From Acestrorhynchus altus (taxonomy: Eukaryota > Chordata > Actinopteri > Characiformes > Acestrorhynchidae): 64,000 nucleotides of DNA. The position numbers were made by a program, and so were the translations under genes. The DNA is taken from the NCBI GenBank assembly GCA_034509495.1, contig CM067503.1, forward strand, positions 6,125,619-6,189,618, given 5' to 3'. A model generated the notes under the pieces. That model did no database searches. It was not told where the DNA came from and saw only the letters and a list, made by a program, of their open reading frames with translations. Every line of letters starts with the position of its first letter. Position 1 is the first letter of the stretch. This document shows positions 12,956 through 28,143 of this stretch, in pieces.

Positions 12956-15900
12956 CTGTAAGGGATGCGGGAAGACGAAGGAGAAGGTGAAAATGTGATA
13001 AAACATTGGGCCTCATTCCCCAACCATTCACGAGAAGAAACTCAGAGTTTTAATGAAGATTCTGACATTCACCCATGTTTTCTTATCTGGGATTTCTTCA
13101 GTTTACAAGGACAACGGGATCCATCATAATAAGAGCAGAGCTGTGTTAATTCTGCACTTTCAAAACACACCATCAATCCGACATAAACGTCTAACTTAAT
13201 TCAATTTAATTCTGGTGAAGACACTGCTGAATGGGGCACATTCTCGTTGCTTCGTAATGTTTCAAAACGTATTGTCCACACTAGTCCAATCACATCAGCA
13301 ATCTGTTAACAAGTTAAGAACTGTGTCAGGATTCCTAGACGAGTGAAAGCACACTGATGTGTTAAACATGGGTCTTAAAGATTGGTCCAGGACTGTGCAA
13401 TGGACTGCCATTATTAAGCTCAGAACTGCAAAGACTATCAATCAATCAATCAATGTTTATTTATATAGCGCTTTGTCACCAAGTAGCTTTACAGAAATCT
13501 GGCTCCAAGCCTCAAATGAGCAGCCAGCAGCAACAGTGACAAGGAAAAACCCCCTCAGACTACGAGGAAGAAACCGTGAGAGGAACCAAGGCTCAAGAGA
13601 GGAACCCATCCTCCTCTGGTCGACACCAGAGAGCACAGACAAAGGCACATACATGAGCATATACATACAAAGACTAATGTATGTAAATGTAAAAGATGAT
13701 GGGGGAAGGGAGCAGGGTGGTATAATGGGAACTTTTCATAAAACAGAAATTATAATAATCTTGTTTTTAATATGGCTAGTGTTAGACATGGCTTTTAGGT
13801 AGTGTAGTTACATAAACACATAGAGAAATCTATAACAGTCAATATATCAGAGCTGAGAAAGTTACATATTACCACATTTGCCATCTGTTTCATTTGTTTT
13901 ATACACTTGGTCCTTATAGTGTTTGCTGTATGAAAATGCATTCATGTATTAAAATGTCATGTATGATTTTGCAAATTGTACTTCAACTTTTAGAGTATTT
14001 TTTGGCCTGAGATTTTTACTTAAGTAGAGATGTATATGTGTACTTCTGCCACATCAATGCAACAGAGTCATTATTTTGCCTGCTTCACCAAAGTTGCATA
14101 GTGCAGTTAACAGCATGCTGAGCCTAGAGCAGCAAATACACACAAGGTTATTCTCCTAATTACACATCAGTGGAGCATCAACATGTTTTTTTTAAGGTAA
14201 TAATGCAACATAATGATGCATAAAAGAAGCTTTTGTACCACTTTCATTTTTAATAGTGAAGCACCATGAGAAACACTCTGACTACCTTGGGAAAGGCCAA
14301 TAATACACTGAACGCATCCGGGTAGTATTTCTATAATATGAGATGTGACCGTGACAAGTGAAATTGCTGACTTAATACTACATGAACTGTTGCTGCATTT
14401 CACATAATAAAACTGACAACAGACTATTTTTTTTTTAACTGTGTTAGTGAGAACAATTTCACAAACATCAATTTTAAAAGTGACAAAGCCGTCTCCATCG
14501 CCTTTAATACCATATCATATCACAAAACAACAGTGAGTATCACACACAGAAACCGCTCTCTGTTTACAGACCTGTAGTGATGCAGAGTACGAGACAGACC
14601 CTGAGATCCATTGTATGATGGATGGTACACAGCAAACATTCTCTTGGGAGGTGACCTGTTCACACAAAAACATGCTTCACAATTTAAACGCCCACACTGC
14701 TGACCAGCACACAATTGATTAATAAATCAGTTTCTACATCTCGTTAAGCCATTCATTAGAGCAGCTAAACACAGTATCAGTTATCACAACATAAAGAATT
14801 GTCTGGAGCAGGGCTTCTGAATCCTGGTTCTGGAGTGCCACTGCCCAGCGCATTTCAGAGCTTCCCCTGCTCCCAGCACACTCAATTCAACTAATGAACT
14901 AATTAACACACCCCTCCTGAGGTGAAGTGGGTGTGTTAGAGCAAGAAAACACTACAGAATGGAGGGCAGTGGAACTCCAGGACCAGCACACCGCTACAGG
15001 GTTTAATAACAGAGAGTTACACCTAAACCTGAGTCACTGCGACTGACCTCCGTGTATTTTCAGTGAGTCAGTACTAACCCCAAGCTAAGGTCTTCCTCAG
15101 ATTTTCGGGTATTGTAGACGTTCGCCCCACCTACATAACCATGGCAACATGGCACCAGATCTATGGGGTTGGCAGTAACTCCTGGTGGACAGGGCTGGAG
15201 AGGACAGAACACATTGATTACAATTTATAGGAACAAAAAATTCAAAGCAACACAATAATGGCTGGAAAATGGAATAAATGACCATCTTTCTCACTCAAAG
15301 CTGTAAAGGATACACTGCAGTTCATGATTTTTAGACCGTTTCACTACAATAAACTGCAGAGTGTAACATTGGCAAAAGCTTACATAGACAATTGCTTTAA
15401 TTCCCTCTATGGATCACATCAACGATACTTGGATGCCCATGATTCTTTTGCCAGTCCAACTGGTCCATCTTTGGTAGGTAATGACCACTGCATACTGTGA
15501 ACACCCCACAAGGTTCTTGCCCATTTTTCTATTTTTCCAACACATCACATGTTATTCACTTCACCTCTCAGTGGTTTTAATATTGTGGCTGATCGGTGTA
15601 GGTATGTACGATTGGGTTGTTTCCTGTTACACGGTTGTTGTTTGTAAATATTTCTGGATCGATTGAGGTCCGTGTGGATTATTCCTTTTATTTTTCTTTG
15701 TCTGTCTGTCTTTGTCTTTCTTTCCATTGCTTTGTTCTAGTGAGTGGAATGAAACCAGTAGAGTGTAATGCTTCTGAAAGCTATGTCACAGAGAGTAATG
15801 ACATGAAGTGGGTATGAATAGACAGCCCGATGCCTGAGCCTCTGTTTTATGATAGATTTGAGTTGCAAATTTGCTCTGAAACATATTTTTAAAAGTATAT

Positions 15901-18900
15901 TCACATCAGAAAACAGAGTGAAATAGTTCATTTCGGGAAGAAGACTGGATTTGAGTGGTAGACTCTGGGACCCCTGCTTCCTAATACCTCCACTGTAAAC
16001 TGTGAATTTTCCCACTGAGGGACTAATAAAGGATTAACTCATGTTACCTTTTCTTTTCTGATCTCATCTTACCTTCTTAATCAAAATCAGTAGTTTCTCT
16101 GCAATAAATCATTTCACACCACACCCACTTGAAATGACCAACCCACTACACCACGGAATTATGCATACATTTTGAAAACTCGGTGGAATTCCCCTTTAAA
16201 AGTCATAAAATATCACATAAAACGTATCTAACCTTGCCCGTGTTGATCCCACTTATGCGACAGGCTCTGATCTTCCATTGTTTTTCTGCCTGTTATATGC
16301 TTATAAATACAAGGACGCAGGCAAACGAGACCAGAACCAAGATCGGCACTCTTAGCTGGAGAGGCTTGATAAACAGGGGTGAGCGAGAGCATATTGTGGG
16401 TGAGTGTATGCTCGGTGCATGGCAGCAGTGTGTTAGAGCACGGTGTCAGAGTTTCAGCACTCATGCAGAATCTAAATGACGGCATTACTCGGTGGTGCAT
16501 TTCCCTTCTGCACAAGTCATTTGACAATAGCAGCATGACACAGCATCTCAAAGGCACCCCTAATCTTGCTGAAACATGGCCAGATAAGAATGCATCAAAG
16601 TCGGGACCACTGTAAATTTTCTATTATTCCAGGGAAGTGCTTTTGCTTACGTCTCATATTACAGCACAGACTGCAGATTCGTACTTAAGGACAGTTCCCT
16701 GCTCCTTTCTCCTTGGCTGATCATTCTACAGCGCAGGGCCATAAAAAAGAAGGTGAAAACATTACGCTATGTGTACAGATGATGTGCTGCCACTTTAAAT
16801 TCACAAAGCTCAAGCAACGCTGTGTTGTCAGTGTGCCAGTGCCACCTGGCTTGACTGTAATCGAAGGCACAGCGCATCTGGACGAACTGCCAGACCATCT
16901 CTAAATATGACTGCGTTTTCCTGCACCAATATGACAATAAACCCACCAGAGCAGACATGTATCTCACACCCGTATGAGCAAATACATACCAAGTCAGCTT
17001 ATAGTTACTAATGTCATTTTTGCTACAATATTTAAAGGTATTTACAGACACCAAAAATAGGACCGACAATGAGAACCTTTGTCTTTTTTAACATGTTTAA
17101 ACATATGGACATTTGATTTTTATTTAAACTATATTTAGAGATGGAGATTATACAACTAAACACATAAAACTGAAGAAATGTCTTTTAAAAATAATTATCA
17201 AAACAATTATTAGAATTTGTTCTTATGAGGAAAACGTTATTACTGCTTAAAATGTCCTAAAATGTCCTAACAGGACCTACAGGTAGGTCTCGCCACAGTC
17301 AATGTCAAAGTGCAATCTACCATCAGAACAAGACCACACACGCTTGGTTTTCATGGGAAGTGAAAAGAAAAAAAACATCAAGGCAACATGAAGTTTTCCA
17401 GACAACACCTAGACAAAGAGCAGGACTTCTGGTACAATGTGCTTTGGAGAGAAGAATCTACAGATATCCAAACCACATCAGCTGGATCTACTCTGAGCCC
17501 CTCCTGGACGACTGAACTACTCATCATCTCTAGAGTCCAGCCACCCTGTGGAGGAAACTCATTTCCACTAAGACTGTCCCAGAAATAATTGCAATAAATG
17601 ATATTATCGCCTTTAAAGATCACTTTATACCACTGTAATAATGATATGATAGTATAATAATGCAATTAAACCCTTTTAAAAAGCAATGAACGTTTAGTCT
17701 GACATTGAAATTGAAATAATATATCTATTTTAGTTGTGATCTCATCGGTAACAAAAACATAATCGGCAATATTAGGGCAAAAATGACTGTATGACATTGT
17801 CATGTGCTGTACGATAAGTCCATAATGTAAATATCATGATAGGCCTACACAAACGTGCTGATATTTTCAGCTCTGAAGTGAGAGTGGGGCTTATTCTTTA
17901 CTCTGCTCTATCAAAGGTGAAAGCTTTAAGATTTATGTTATGAGGTAGTGCTAATAGTCTACTAGGTCTGAAAGGCTGCTGGGGTCCAATTGACTGAACT
18001 CCAGCTTTGGAAATTTGGTTTTTGTCACTGATTTATTTTCCTTTGACGTCCCCCTTCATTATGCAAGTGGATCATCATACATCAGCTTGTACTTAATGGC
18101 TGTTTTGACTGGGAATGAAATAAATGAAGGGTGATGCCTCAATAACTGCAGCTTCTAGGGTTAAACACCAGAAACCAAAATGGCAAGCCTGCAATCTCGC
18201 ATGTGTCACCGGGAGCGGGCTGTAAACACAAGACAATTGAAGTTAACAGGTGAATCTCATCGGCTGGCTGGGATTGCCGGGTCACTTTCACGTTTGAGAG
18301 GAGCTCATTTTTGATGCAGGCGGACGTGGCCCCTGCCGGTCTTCCTCCTGACCGGGCTGCAGTTAAAGACAGAAGCACTGACCTGTGTCTCCACAATGCG
18401 CCGCTTTGATTTGCGAGGCTCTGGCCCCACCGTTCGTCTCTGGCAGGGCAGTGACAGGGGGCTGTGGACCAAATGACAGAAGATCATTCAGTAACCTTGA
18501 TGAGTTTCCTCCACGGAGCTGGAACTGCAGAAAGTGTGTCAATTCACAGAGAAGGCACAAGGAATAACAGAAAATATCGCATATAGATGAGTTTTCTTTT
18601 CAGGTGGAAAGACCTCTGCTCCTCAACTTTATATAAAATACAAAAAAGTACCATAAAAATCTTTGTTATTAACTTGCATTCAACACTGATTTGCTAAAGT
18701 CGACTTTTTTTTCTCAAGTTGACCAAGAAATAACAAGAACGTGACAAAAAACATCAGCACCTCAATCACCTGCTTAGATGTTTCATTCTTATTAATACAG
18801 CCAGTGAGCTGAACAGAACATTTATTTGATTCAAGACCAAGAAATCATGGCAAAGGCATGTTTTTTCTTCATAAACAAAACTATACACTCAACATTTACT

Positions 18901-19396
18901 TCATCTTCTATCTACAAAATAAATGCAATATTAATTTAAAGAGACTTCTCCCATGCTTTTCATTATCACTTGCAATAACTGGGATGTCTGAAGGTCAGCA
19001 AGTTTCTAAGACAGACTGAAGCTGCTCTAAAGGAATAGCTAAAGAGACACAACATCCAAACATCCTATTAGTGATGCAGCCAGTGGTTAAACTGGGCCAG
19101 GGTGTCACAGACCAGAACCCTAGAACGTTTGGTTTGTGTGAAAGGCAAACAGATCTGAGTTTCACTACTGGATAGATGGAAATGTAAATAATTTCCAGTA
19201 TAATCCATTTAACTGTTATAATAAACCACACTGAGAGTTTTTCCAGTTCAATTGGTGAGTTATGGGAAGTAGGACAGCTGGGGTTTTCAGTAGTTTCAGA
19301 TACTTATTTTCAAATTCGACTAAACAGAACAGAACAGAAGGTCCAGGTTTGCTCCAGTTCTGCAGTTCTTAATGTAAGTTATAAGGTAGTATCATT

Positions 19397-19433
<37 letters not shown>

Positions 19434-22400
19434 CAACTCAAAACATATAGACAGATACAGATAATTCTAATCATATAGTCAGGAAATCAGTGCTGAGAAC
19501 ATCACATAAATTCAACAATTCTGTTACCATAACTGATACCCATGAAATTAACATAAACCTACAATAACAAATCAGAACATTTAGAAAAGTGCTAAAGTAA
19601 CTACTGAGCAAAGTGAAAATAATGTGAAATTCAAGCAAAATATATGAAAATAATTTGATTAATATTGCAAATTATCTCAATGAAATATTGAATTTGGTTG
19701 GTGATGTGAGGCAGAGAAGCTGTGGTTTCAGTAGTTAGCTTCAGTAGCTGATTGGATGCCATTGACTGTCCTCTATTGATGGACAGTCACAGACATGCAC
19801 AAACCTGGTATCTTCATTTTTGCCATTTTTCACTTTTTAGTCATAGTTAGAGTCGTCGTGATAAATGAAATTTGGGGATAAACAGACCAACAGAAATTCT
19901 TCGAAATGACCTGTGATAAAACCTTTTTACTTTCATGTCTACTGATTTTGTTTTTGTCCCATTTTGGACATACATGTTTTTGCATGGCAGCGCTAATCAT
20001 CTGAGCTGCCTCCACCCTCCAGCGTCTGCTCCGAAAATCCGCATAAACCTACAGTAACAGACCTGCAGTTTAGACACGTGTTCAAACAACTACTGAGCAA
20101 TATGCAAATACTGTGACATTCAAATACAAAGACCATAATCTGTCCTGTTGTTGCTGCAACGTACAGTATGAGTGTGTTTGGCTGATGATCAAGCTGTGAG
20201 AGAAGAAAGCCTAGTGTGGCCCTTGTGCTGACCTTCTGCGGTGTGTGATGCTGACAGGCTGGTCAGCGATGAGGGGTGATGAGTCAGATGACAGCGGTGG
20301 AGGAGCCCGCACTTGAAGGCCGAAAAGACACTTTTTCTTCTTGATCTCTTTGCCCGAGACGAACCTTAACAGTAAATGAAAGCGCTGAGTGAGAATGCGA
20401 GCCGTTAAGGCAGCAGCACATTACAGGGCAGTGCTCTGCTTATTACGTGCAAATGCAATAAAAAGCGACGCCCTGCAAATTTGATAAAGCGATCTGGGAA
20501 TTACTGCAGTAATTGTTAGTCTGCTATCACGTAAAGGATAAAGCTGCATCCACATTGTCTGTAATTACATAATCCAGCGATCGCTCGGCCCCAACTAGGA
20601 CAACGCACTTCTGCAGAATCAGAGTAGCCCGCTGATACGGAGGGTTAAAAGCACATCCACTGAAATTACAGCAGTGTTCTCTGGTTATATAAGATTTGTC
20701 TCACCTGTCTTTGTGGGAATTTAAAGCATTGAGCAGATTGTTGCAGCGATCTTGCTTGGGTGTATCTGACAACTGAGGGATGGCAAGAACACAAAGAAAG
20801 AGCCAGATGCATATAAATAACTGTCAGCCGCGATACGAATGCAATGGAACAGGCATTTCAGGAGAATGTGGCTGTATTTAGTAACACTGGAAAAAATGGA
20901 GGCGAGACGATGGGAGTGATTAAAAACATGGCTGTTCAGCCTCATAGAATGCTGAGTTTGTGCTATGTTTAATCGAGTCTTATCCTCAGGGCTGGTTTGA
21001 TTAGCATGTCTGTATATACAAGATGTTCCTCGTACCGTGCCCAGCAGCAAAGAATCCCAGTTCTCGTTCGTGAAGGACATTATTTCGTGATCAAAATCAA
21101 AGTATTTCCTCTTGCAGCACAGAGACAGATGATACAGCACCAAATGGGCCAAATCCACCCTGGATGGATGGAACAAAAACACAAAAACATCCCTTACACC
21201 AGCCAACATCACTCTCTCTTTCACTTGGGCTTTTGTGCTGATCGATTACAGCAAACAGAGAGGTGGTCTTACCAGGTCATAGGCAGTCTCTGAATGGTCT
21301 CTGGTCCATTTGTACAAACCGAACACTGGAACTGATAAAACCTTAAAGGGAGATTGGAAAGAGGGTGGCATGTAAAACCAGTAGTGCAGCATCAGCGGAG
21401 ATTTAATGCCACCGATATCCTCACCTGTCTCCATAAAGCAGAGGTTTAGTCAGGCACTGGGTGCAAGCTTCATGAAACCACTGTCCGCAGCTGCCGCACT
21501 GCAACATTTTCAAGTTCCACCTAATAAAAGAAGATACGATTAGAAATGAAATAGGTGTTAAATCAGTCAGCCTGCATTTTAAAACTGCCTATACACTATA
21601 AATGTACTCTGCCTCATTCAGTTCTTTCCCGATTTAGCCATTTAAAGGAATGGTTCCCAAAAAAAAGAATGAAAGCATTCAGATACTGTAAGTCGCGCCC
21701 ATTGCTGACACATTTGTGCACATGCACACACAGCTTGTCAAGTACTGCCATTAGAGTAAGACTCTCTGAGGCAGATAGAAATGAACCTATTGGCCCCGTA
21801 ACCAATGCCAAACAAAGGCAAGAGGGGTATAAAGCAATGGATCTATGTTCTCTGGAATCAGTACTTAGACAGATATTTCGTAAACACCTCCTACACACTG
21901 CGTCACGATTTCACGATCAATGGACCAACTGATAGGGTCCAGAATAACTTGGAACACACCGATATGTGTATTCTGGAATGATCATCCAATGCGTTTAGGA
22001 TGAGCTGATGGGGAAGTTGGGTATGAGGTTGAGTGGTGTTCATCCAACATCCTGACCTTACTAACGCTCTTGTCACTGAATGCAATCAGATCCTTACAGC
22101 AATGGTCCAAAATCCAGTATGAAGTCTTCCCTGGAGCAGAGACAGTTACTCCAACAAAAGCAGGATACACTATTTTTAATGATTGATTTTTGAAGAAATA
22201 TTGAATGAGTTGGTGTCCCAATACTTTTGTCTGTATAACATATTATTGGAGCAACCCAGTATCATCTTCTGTGTGCGTCTGCAATTTCAACCACAACAGA
22301 CAGCCATTGACACTTTCTACTGGACTGTGATGTGCTATCATAACACTGTATTTCAGTGCTATCAAAACACAAAACTGTATTCAAAAATAGCAACTTTACA

Positions 22401-25400
22401 GGACAAGGTCTTAACTTTCAACAGAGGTCAGTATAAAAAGATTTAATTTCAAGTAATTATGGACCCTTTCATTTGGTCCATTCTTCATGAGAAATGAAGG
22501 AAATGTGGGGACGATTTACTGTCTGAATATGAATCATCATTTTGCTGACTGCAGACGTTTCCTCGTCTTTACTGAATTATACTTCACGTATACAAACATC
22601 AGGACACCCATTTTCTCTTTTTTACATATATAAACACACACAACGTCTGTCTGTTGTGGTTGAAATTGCAGACGCACACAGAAGTGGATGATACTTGGTT
22701 GCTCCAATAATATGTTATACAGACAAAAGTATTGGGACACCTGCTCATTCAATATTTCTTCTTAAAAATAGTGTGTCCTGCTTTTGTTGGAGTAACTGTC
22801 TCTTCTGTCCGGGGAAGTCTTCATACTGGATTTTGGAGCATTGCTGTAAGGATTTGATTGCATTCAGAGACATTAAATTCAAGATAAAAAAAAAGGTTTG
22901 GACCCAATTGAATGTTTGATTTGTTAGTCCAATAAAAACAGGGGATTTAATTTTAGAATGGGGAAGAACAATCATTATATCAGCCTAATTACTGTGTGTG
23001 GCTCATTAAAAGTGAATTAGTGGAATAACTGTTCGTGTTTTCAGTCGAGTATGTTTGTTAGGGTCCAAAATGTGCTTGGTAGGAAAACATGAATCATTTC
23101 ATAGGTTTTGATCTTATCTTTTCTGTTGCTGTAAATGGTGGGAAACAGACCTTTTGGACCCAAACCTTTGACTTCTACTATTCTTCCAGCAGAAATGTGC
23201 AATGAAAAGTGCAAGTTCGACTCACTCTCCTGGTCCGGCACAGTAGCAGTAGCACTGTTGCTGGTTGGTCAGGTGCTGGGGGTCCCAGTCTAAAGACGAC
23301 AGCTGATAGGGCAACCTCAGTTTCATTAACTGCATGAGTCGGGCGAAGCGCCCTCGTTTTAAGGCTCCCCCTCTCTAGGATGAAACACAGCCTGTCAGTT
23401 CAATGCATCGCATCACTCAACGCCCCCCTCCCCACCCCCCTGTCATGTAAGCACATTTAATAGAGATCTTATTTAAAGATTGGAGTTGAAAAAAGGAACA
23501 GCTGAAAGGAAAAGTCATTATATTTTCAGAACTGAGGTCAGATGAGTAAGATTTCTATCGTCAAATGGGGTTGTCAGTCGGGGGTGTAAAACGCCAACGC
23601 TGACAGACAGATTAAAGAACAAGCCTATTTAGCCAGCAGACTCCCCGCCATCACCTGCCGAGTCGCACTACCTAATAAACACACAGCCCAGCATAAGAAA
23701 TTCATGGACTTTCACAAAGAGTCACACTAAAGGTAAAGATTGGAATATACATCTGTGCGGTCCCTGCAGATCTCAAGTGTTTACTGTCCACTGCTACAGT
23801 GTGCGTTTGACAGACAAACGCGGACTTAATTTATCATAGCTGTCACACGAATACCCTTCTTTAACATAAAAGATTTTGATCCAAATTATTTCTGGAGCAC
23901 TTCTATTTTTTATGTCCTTCAATTCTTCACATAATATGAAAATAGCAGTGGTTCTTCACAAGCATTTTTGTGTCACAGTTTTACGATGGACCAATAGAAA
24001 TGCTCCAAAATGTCCAGTGAAGTTAAGGATTTTTCCTTCTCCTGTAAAGTTAGCAAACACTAGTTTACAGTTCTAAAACAGAAATAGCCAAGCGCATTGT
24101 ATTAAACATTTACGAATTAAAGCAGCATTATGCAAGAATTCGATTTTTTAGTTTCACTTTCACTCCACTACAATAAATACAAAATCACGCTTTGAGCGCC
24201 CCCTTGTGGATGGCTTAAACAAGCATTTGTTGACAAGCTGAGAGATATAAACGCAGCGTTTGAAGCGAAAGAAGCATGTGGACTAAGGCGATAGAATAAT
24301 ATCACAGGATTTTACACTAATGTGACTCATATGACGGTTCTGCAGCATTTCACAGTTCTGGTGAGAGTCTGGTATCACTCAGCTCAACCAAAGACAAGAG
24401 TAGCGCTCTGGCCTGGAGAAAGAATAACAGAGATGTGAATCTCCCTATTAGTCAGTGGAGCATCACTATGAATCTGAAGGCAAAATGTGAAGGCAATAAT
24501 TATATGACATATGATATGTATGATAAAGGTAAAAATGCTCTTTGATGACGGTCCCTTAAACTCATTTACATCTGCCAAAAGAAAAGCTGCAGTGCAAGCA
24601 AGTTCACGATGGTGGTGGTAATATAGATCTGCATGTGACAGGGAGGCCGCTATGGCGGGAGAGGGGGCTAGGATGTCTGGGAGTGTCTTGTGCTCTTACA
24701 ATACATCAAAGGTGAACTGGCGGGGACTTTTATTTCTTTAAGGTAGAAAAAAGGCTCATCCAGAAATAAAAGTCACTGGCAGCGCCGCTTTAATCATTCA
24801 CAATTTTCGGCACTCACTATTGCCATGGCAACAAGTACATGGCAGAGCGCCTCCATCGGAAGCATACCGTTACTGTTTTAGACCAATTCTGCAAACAGGG
24901 GCCGAACAAACTGAAAGATGTAAACACAGCATTAGCCTGCTCCACTGATTCTGTACACTGTGGTTCCAACTGTAGGCTACTGCTTGCCTAAAGTACACTC
25001 TGATAAATAAAGGTAATGGCCCATAAAGAACATCATGCCTCGCATGTGTTAGTGCTTTCCTTGCTCCCAACTAGGGTCGGGCTACACGGACGAAACAAAA
25101 ATCATATCCTTATCCAATAATATCCATATATTATATTTTAGCTGATTATCACGATACACTAAATGATGTGAAAAAATCAGGACACCCATTAAAATCCTTC
25201 GTCCATTTTTTTTTTCACAATACTTCAACGTTTTGAAAATTCCTTTCTCCTTTATATAAAAATCCCACACATCCCTTGTCTCAGCCCATATCTAACCCTG
25301 TTTATATCCTGATATCAATATAAATATCAATATATCACCCGGCCCTACACCTGAATCTCCGAATCAGCTCATTTACCAACCCTTTCAGAGCTGCAGGGGG

Positions 25401-27500
25401 TGTGTTACGGCAGGGAATCTAAAATGTGCAGGGAAGAGGATCTACAGGACCAGGGTTAAGAAACACAGATTTATAAATCACACTTAACATTCTCACACTT
25501 AACGTCTTTATGAAACCAAAACTAGTTCCTACATGGAAACCCTCAAAAAACCCTCTGAAGCGCCTGTATTTTAGGCATATAGTTATAGCGAGGAATAATA
25601 AGTAATAATAATAAAAATAATTGAATAATAAAAAGTAAAAATAATTTAAAAAATAATAAAATAAAGAATGCAAAACTCAGTATTGTGGATAAACTGAAAT
25701 GACACTAAGTGGTATCTCTGATAACATAATGCTTCCTAGCGGCTCTGCCTTCCGGTCTGTAAATAGGTCTACTGTGTCCGACTGTTTTTTCATACTGTGT
25801 AAAATCTAAACAAAGCCTCCTTTATTGTTGGATACACTATGACTTTATCTGAGCATGTGTGTGAGCTCAGCACTAACCCTGCCTAATCTGAGTATAAATA
25901 AAATATATATAAATAAATAAAATTATGTACAAAGACAGTCCAAAGGCAGCCTTTCAATATAACCGTATAAGTGTTTCATCTATTCGCACGGTACACATCC
26001 AACCTTGGTTGCAACAGCAAAGACACATTGGCGACAGATCCAGGAGTTGCTGTCAACCTCGGGATCAATGTTTGGAGTATGGCACTGTGGATGATAACCT
26101 GCAACAACAGAGAAGAACAGTTCAAGTTATTAAATACCTGAAAATGCTGAAGAATCAAACTTTGCAATCTTTTCTTTCATCTGTTTGAACAAACTCGTAT
26201 TTTTGCCTGTAAGAATTCACGCTTGCAACACTGATATTTAAGAGAATCGGCTTGAAAATCAAGACGCGAGATGACTGAATGTGAGGCTAGCGGCAATTTC
26301 AAACCAACGGGAGCAAAGCATACTCACACAAATGATAAAAAGTACATTTATAGAAAAAATCATGAAAAAAGAGGTTTCTGGGATTCGACTGAGGGCAAAG
26401 AAATATTTTTTTATAAACACTGCAGTCACATGACCAGTGCTCTGCGCTTTTGGGCATAAGCTGGTGAAATATGCCTGGTGCCTTTGCAGCACTTCACGTC
26501 CCTCAATATTTACCCCCTTTCTGCCTCAGGCCCCCTAGTGGCCAGTCTCAGTCTCCTGCTGGAAATAAAAATCAACCTGTTGGTGAAACATTTCAGCGAG
26601 TTTTGAGATACTGCTTATTCAGAGAAGAACGGGGCAAAAAAAATCATACTCCGATATTACCTGAAGAGAAGAAAGTGTAAAAAATAGAGGCTTTATCTCT
26701 TTAACTGTATTTAAACATAGTGAAATGTGTTCTTCCTTTCTTCTTTATACACATTGAGTCACCTTCAAGCCAGAGTTCTGTCTTATGTTCCTCCATAATG
26801 TGTGTATGAGAACGTGAGTGGGTGGAGAGGAGCAGAGTAGAGGAGGAGCTGAGAGCAGGGGGCAGAGCAGAGCAAGGGAGCGGAAAAAAAGGTTTTCTAT
26901 GATCCAAGTGTGAAACAGAATGATTTTAAACCTTCAAAAAATGATATAATGACATTGCTTCAGCTCATACGACTCTCTGTTTACAGTGACATATCACCGA
27001 GCCCTAATTCAGAGATTTTTGGAGTCATGTTTTTTATTGTTTTGTTTTTTTAAAACTAGATAAACAACGTGCAACTCAAGTGTACATTGTCACTGTTTTC
27101 TTCTTCAAAACGAGTTTCTAACAAGAACAGAATAAAAGTATGACATCGCAGCTTCGACAGAGGCATGGAGGTAATTGGTTTTCGCGTTCACGTCCGGTTT
27201 CAGGTTTTTATGAAAGTGAAAATACACATGGACTTTTTCCTTTATATGATTTTGTGCTGAGACGTCATTAGCCTGAAGTGTCACTAAAGTAGCCCTCTCA
27301 TCACTGGGGTGGTCGTCTCAAAGGTATGTTTTGAGTACTTTATTTAAGGAACATAATTGTACCCTGTGTACTGTGGGCAGTGGTGGCTCAGTGGTTACAA
27401 CACTGATTTAATGACAGGGTTCTGGATTTGATACCCAGGTCCACCTGAGTGTTGGGCCTTTGAGCAAGGCCTTTAACTCTCTGTGATCCACAGGCACCAT

Positions 27501-27554
<54 letters not shown>

Positions 27555-28100
27555 TTTACTGCATGGACAGGTTAAAAGTGGAGGCCAAATTCCATCTGTG
27601 TCCAAAACAAACACTGAATCGTTTGTCCCTGAATTGGTTGTCTTCGATTGTATACGTAACAAAACAATATCTGAAGACTATTTCTCACTGTGTTCAGGCA
27701 CCCAGCGGTGGAAGTCTCTTATGCCAGGCAGTCAGTGGTCATGTGATGTATTTTGGGGCTACAGAAGGTGCTGCTTCACAATAAAATCAATGGTGTAAAT
27801 AGAACCTATCACATGAACAATTTAGCAGAAACAACAGTTTCAGAGTCTCAGACCTGTTCCAGCTATACATTACGACCACTTAGCAGCTTGAATCGCTCCG
27901 GTCTTCATGGTTGAACATCACACAGTAATTGTTAGACTTTGTGCAGAACAGTCCTTTAATGGGAAGACGCTGGCTTCACTTGTTTGCTTACCGTGGCGGC
28001 ATTTGAGACAGTTTATGAGAGGCTCTTTAAGAGGTGGTCCGTCACAGACACAACAAACTTCCTCTCCACTGGCTGAGACTGATGAAGGGAGAGAGGGAGA

Positions 28101-28143
<43 letters not shown>

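Noticed and set aside
17378..17665. Minus-strand 95-codon frame considered as an extra phf1 exon
   Set aside because: Exons 12 and 13 already join in frame, no homology is present, and splice sites do not give a matching phase.
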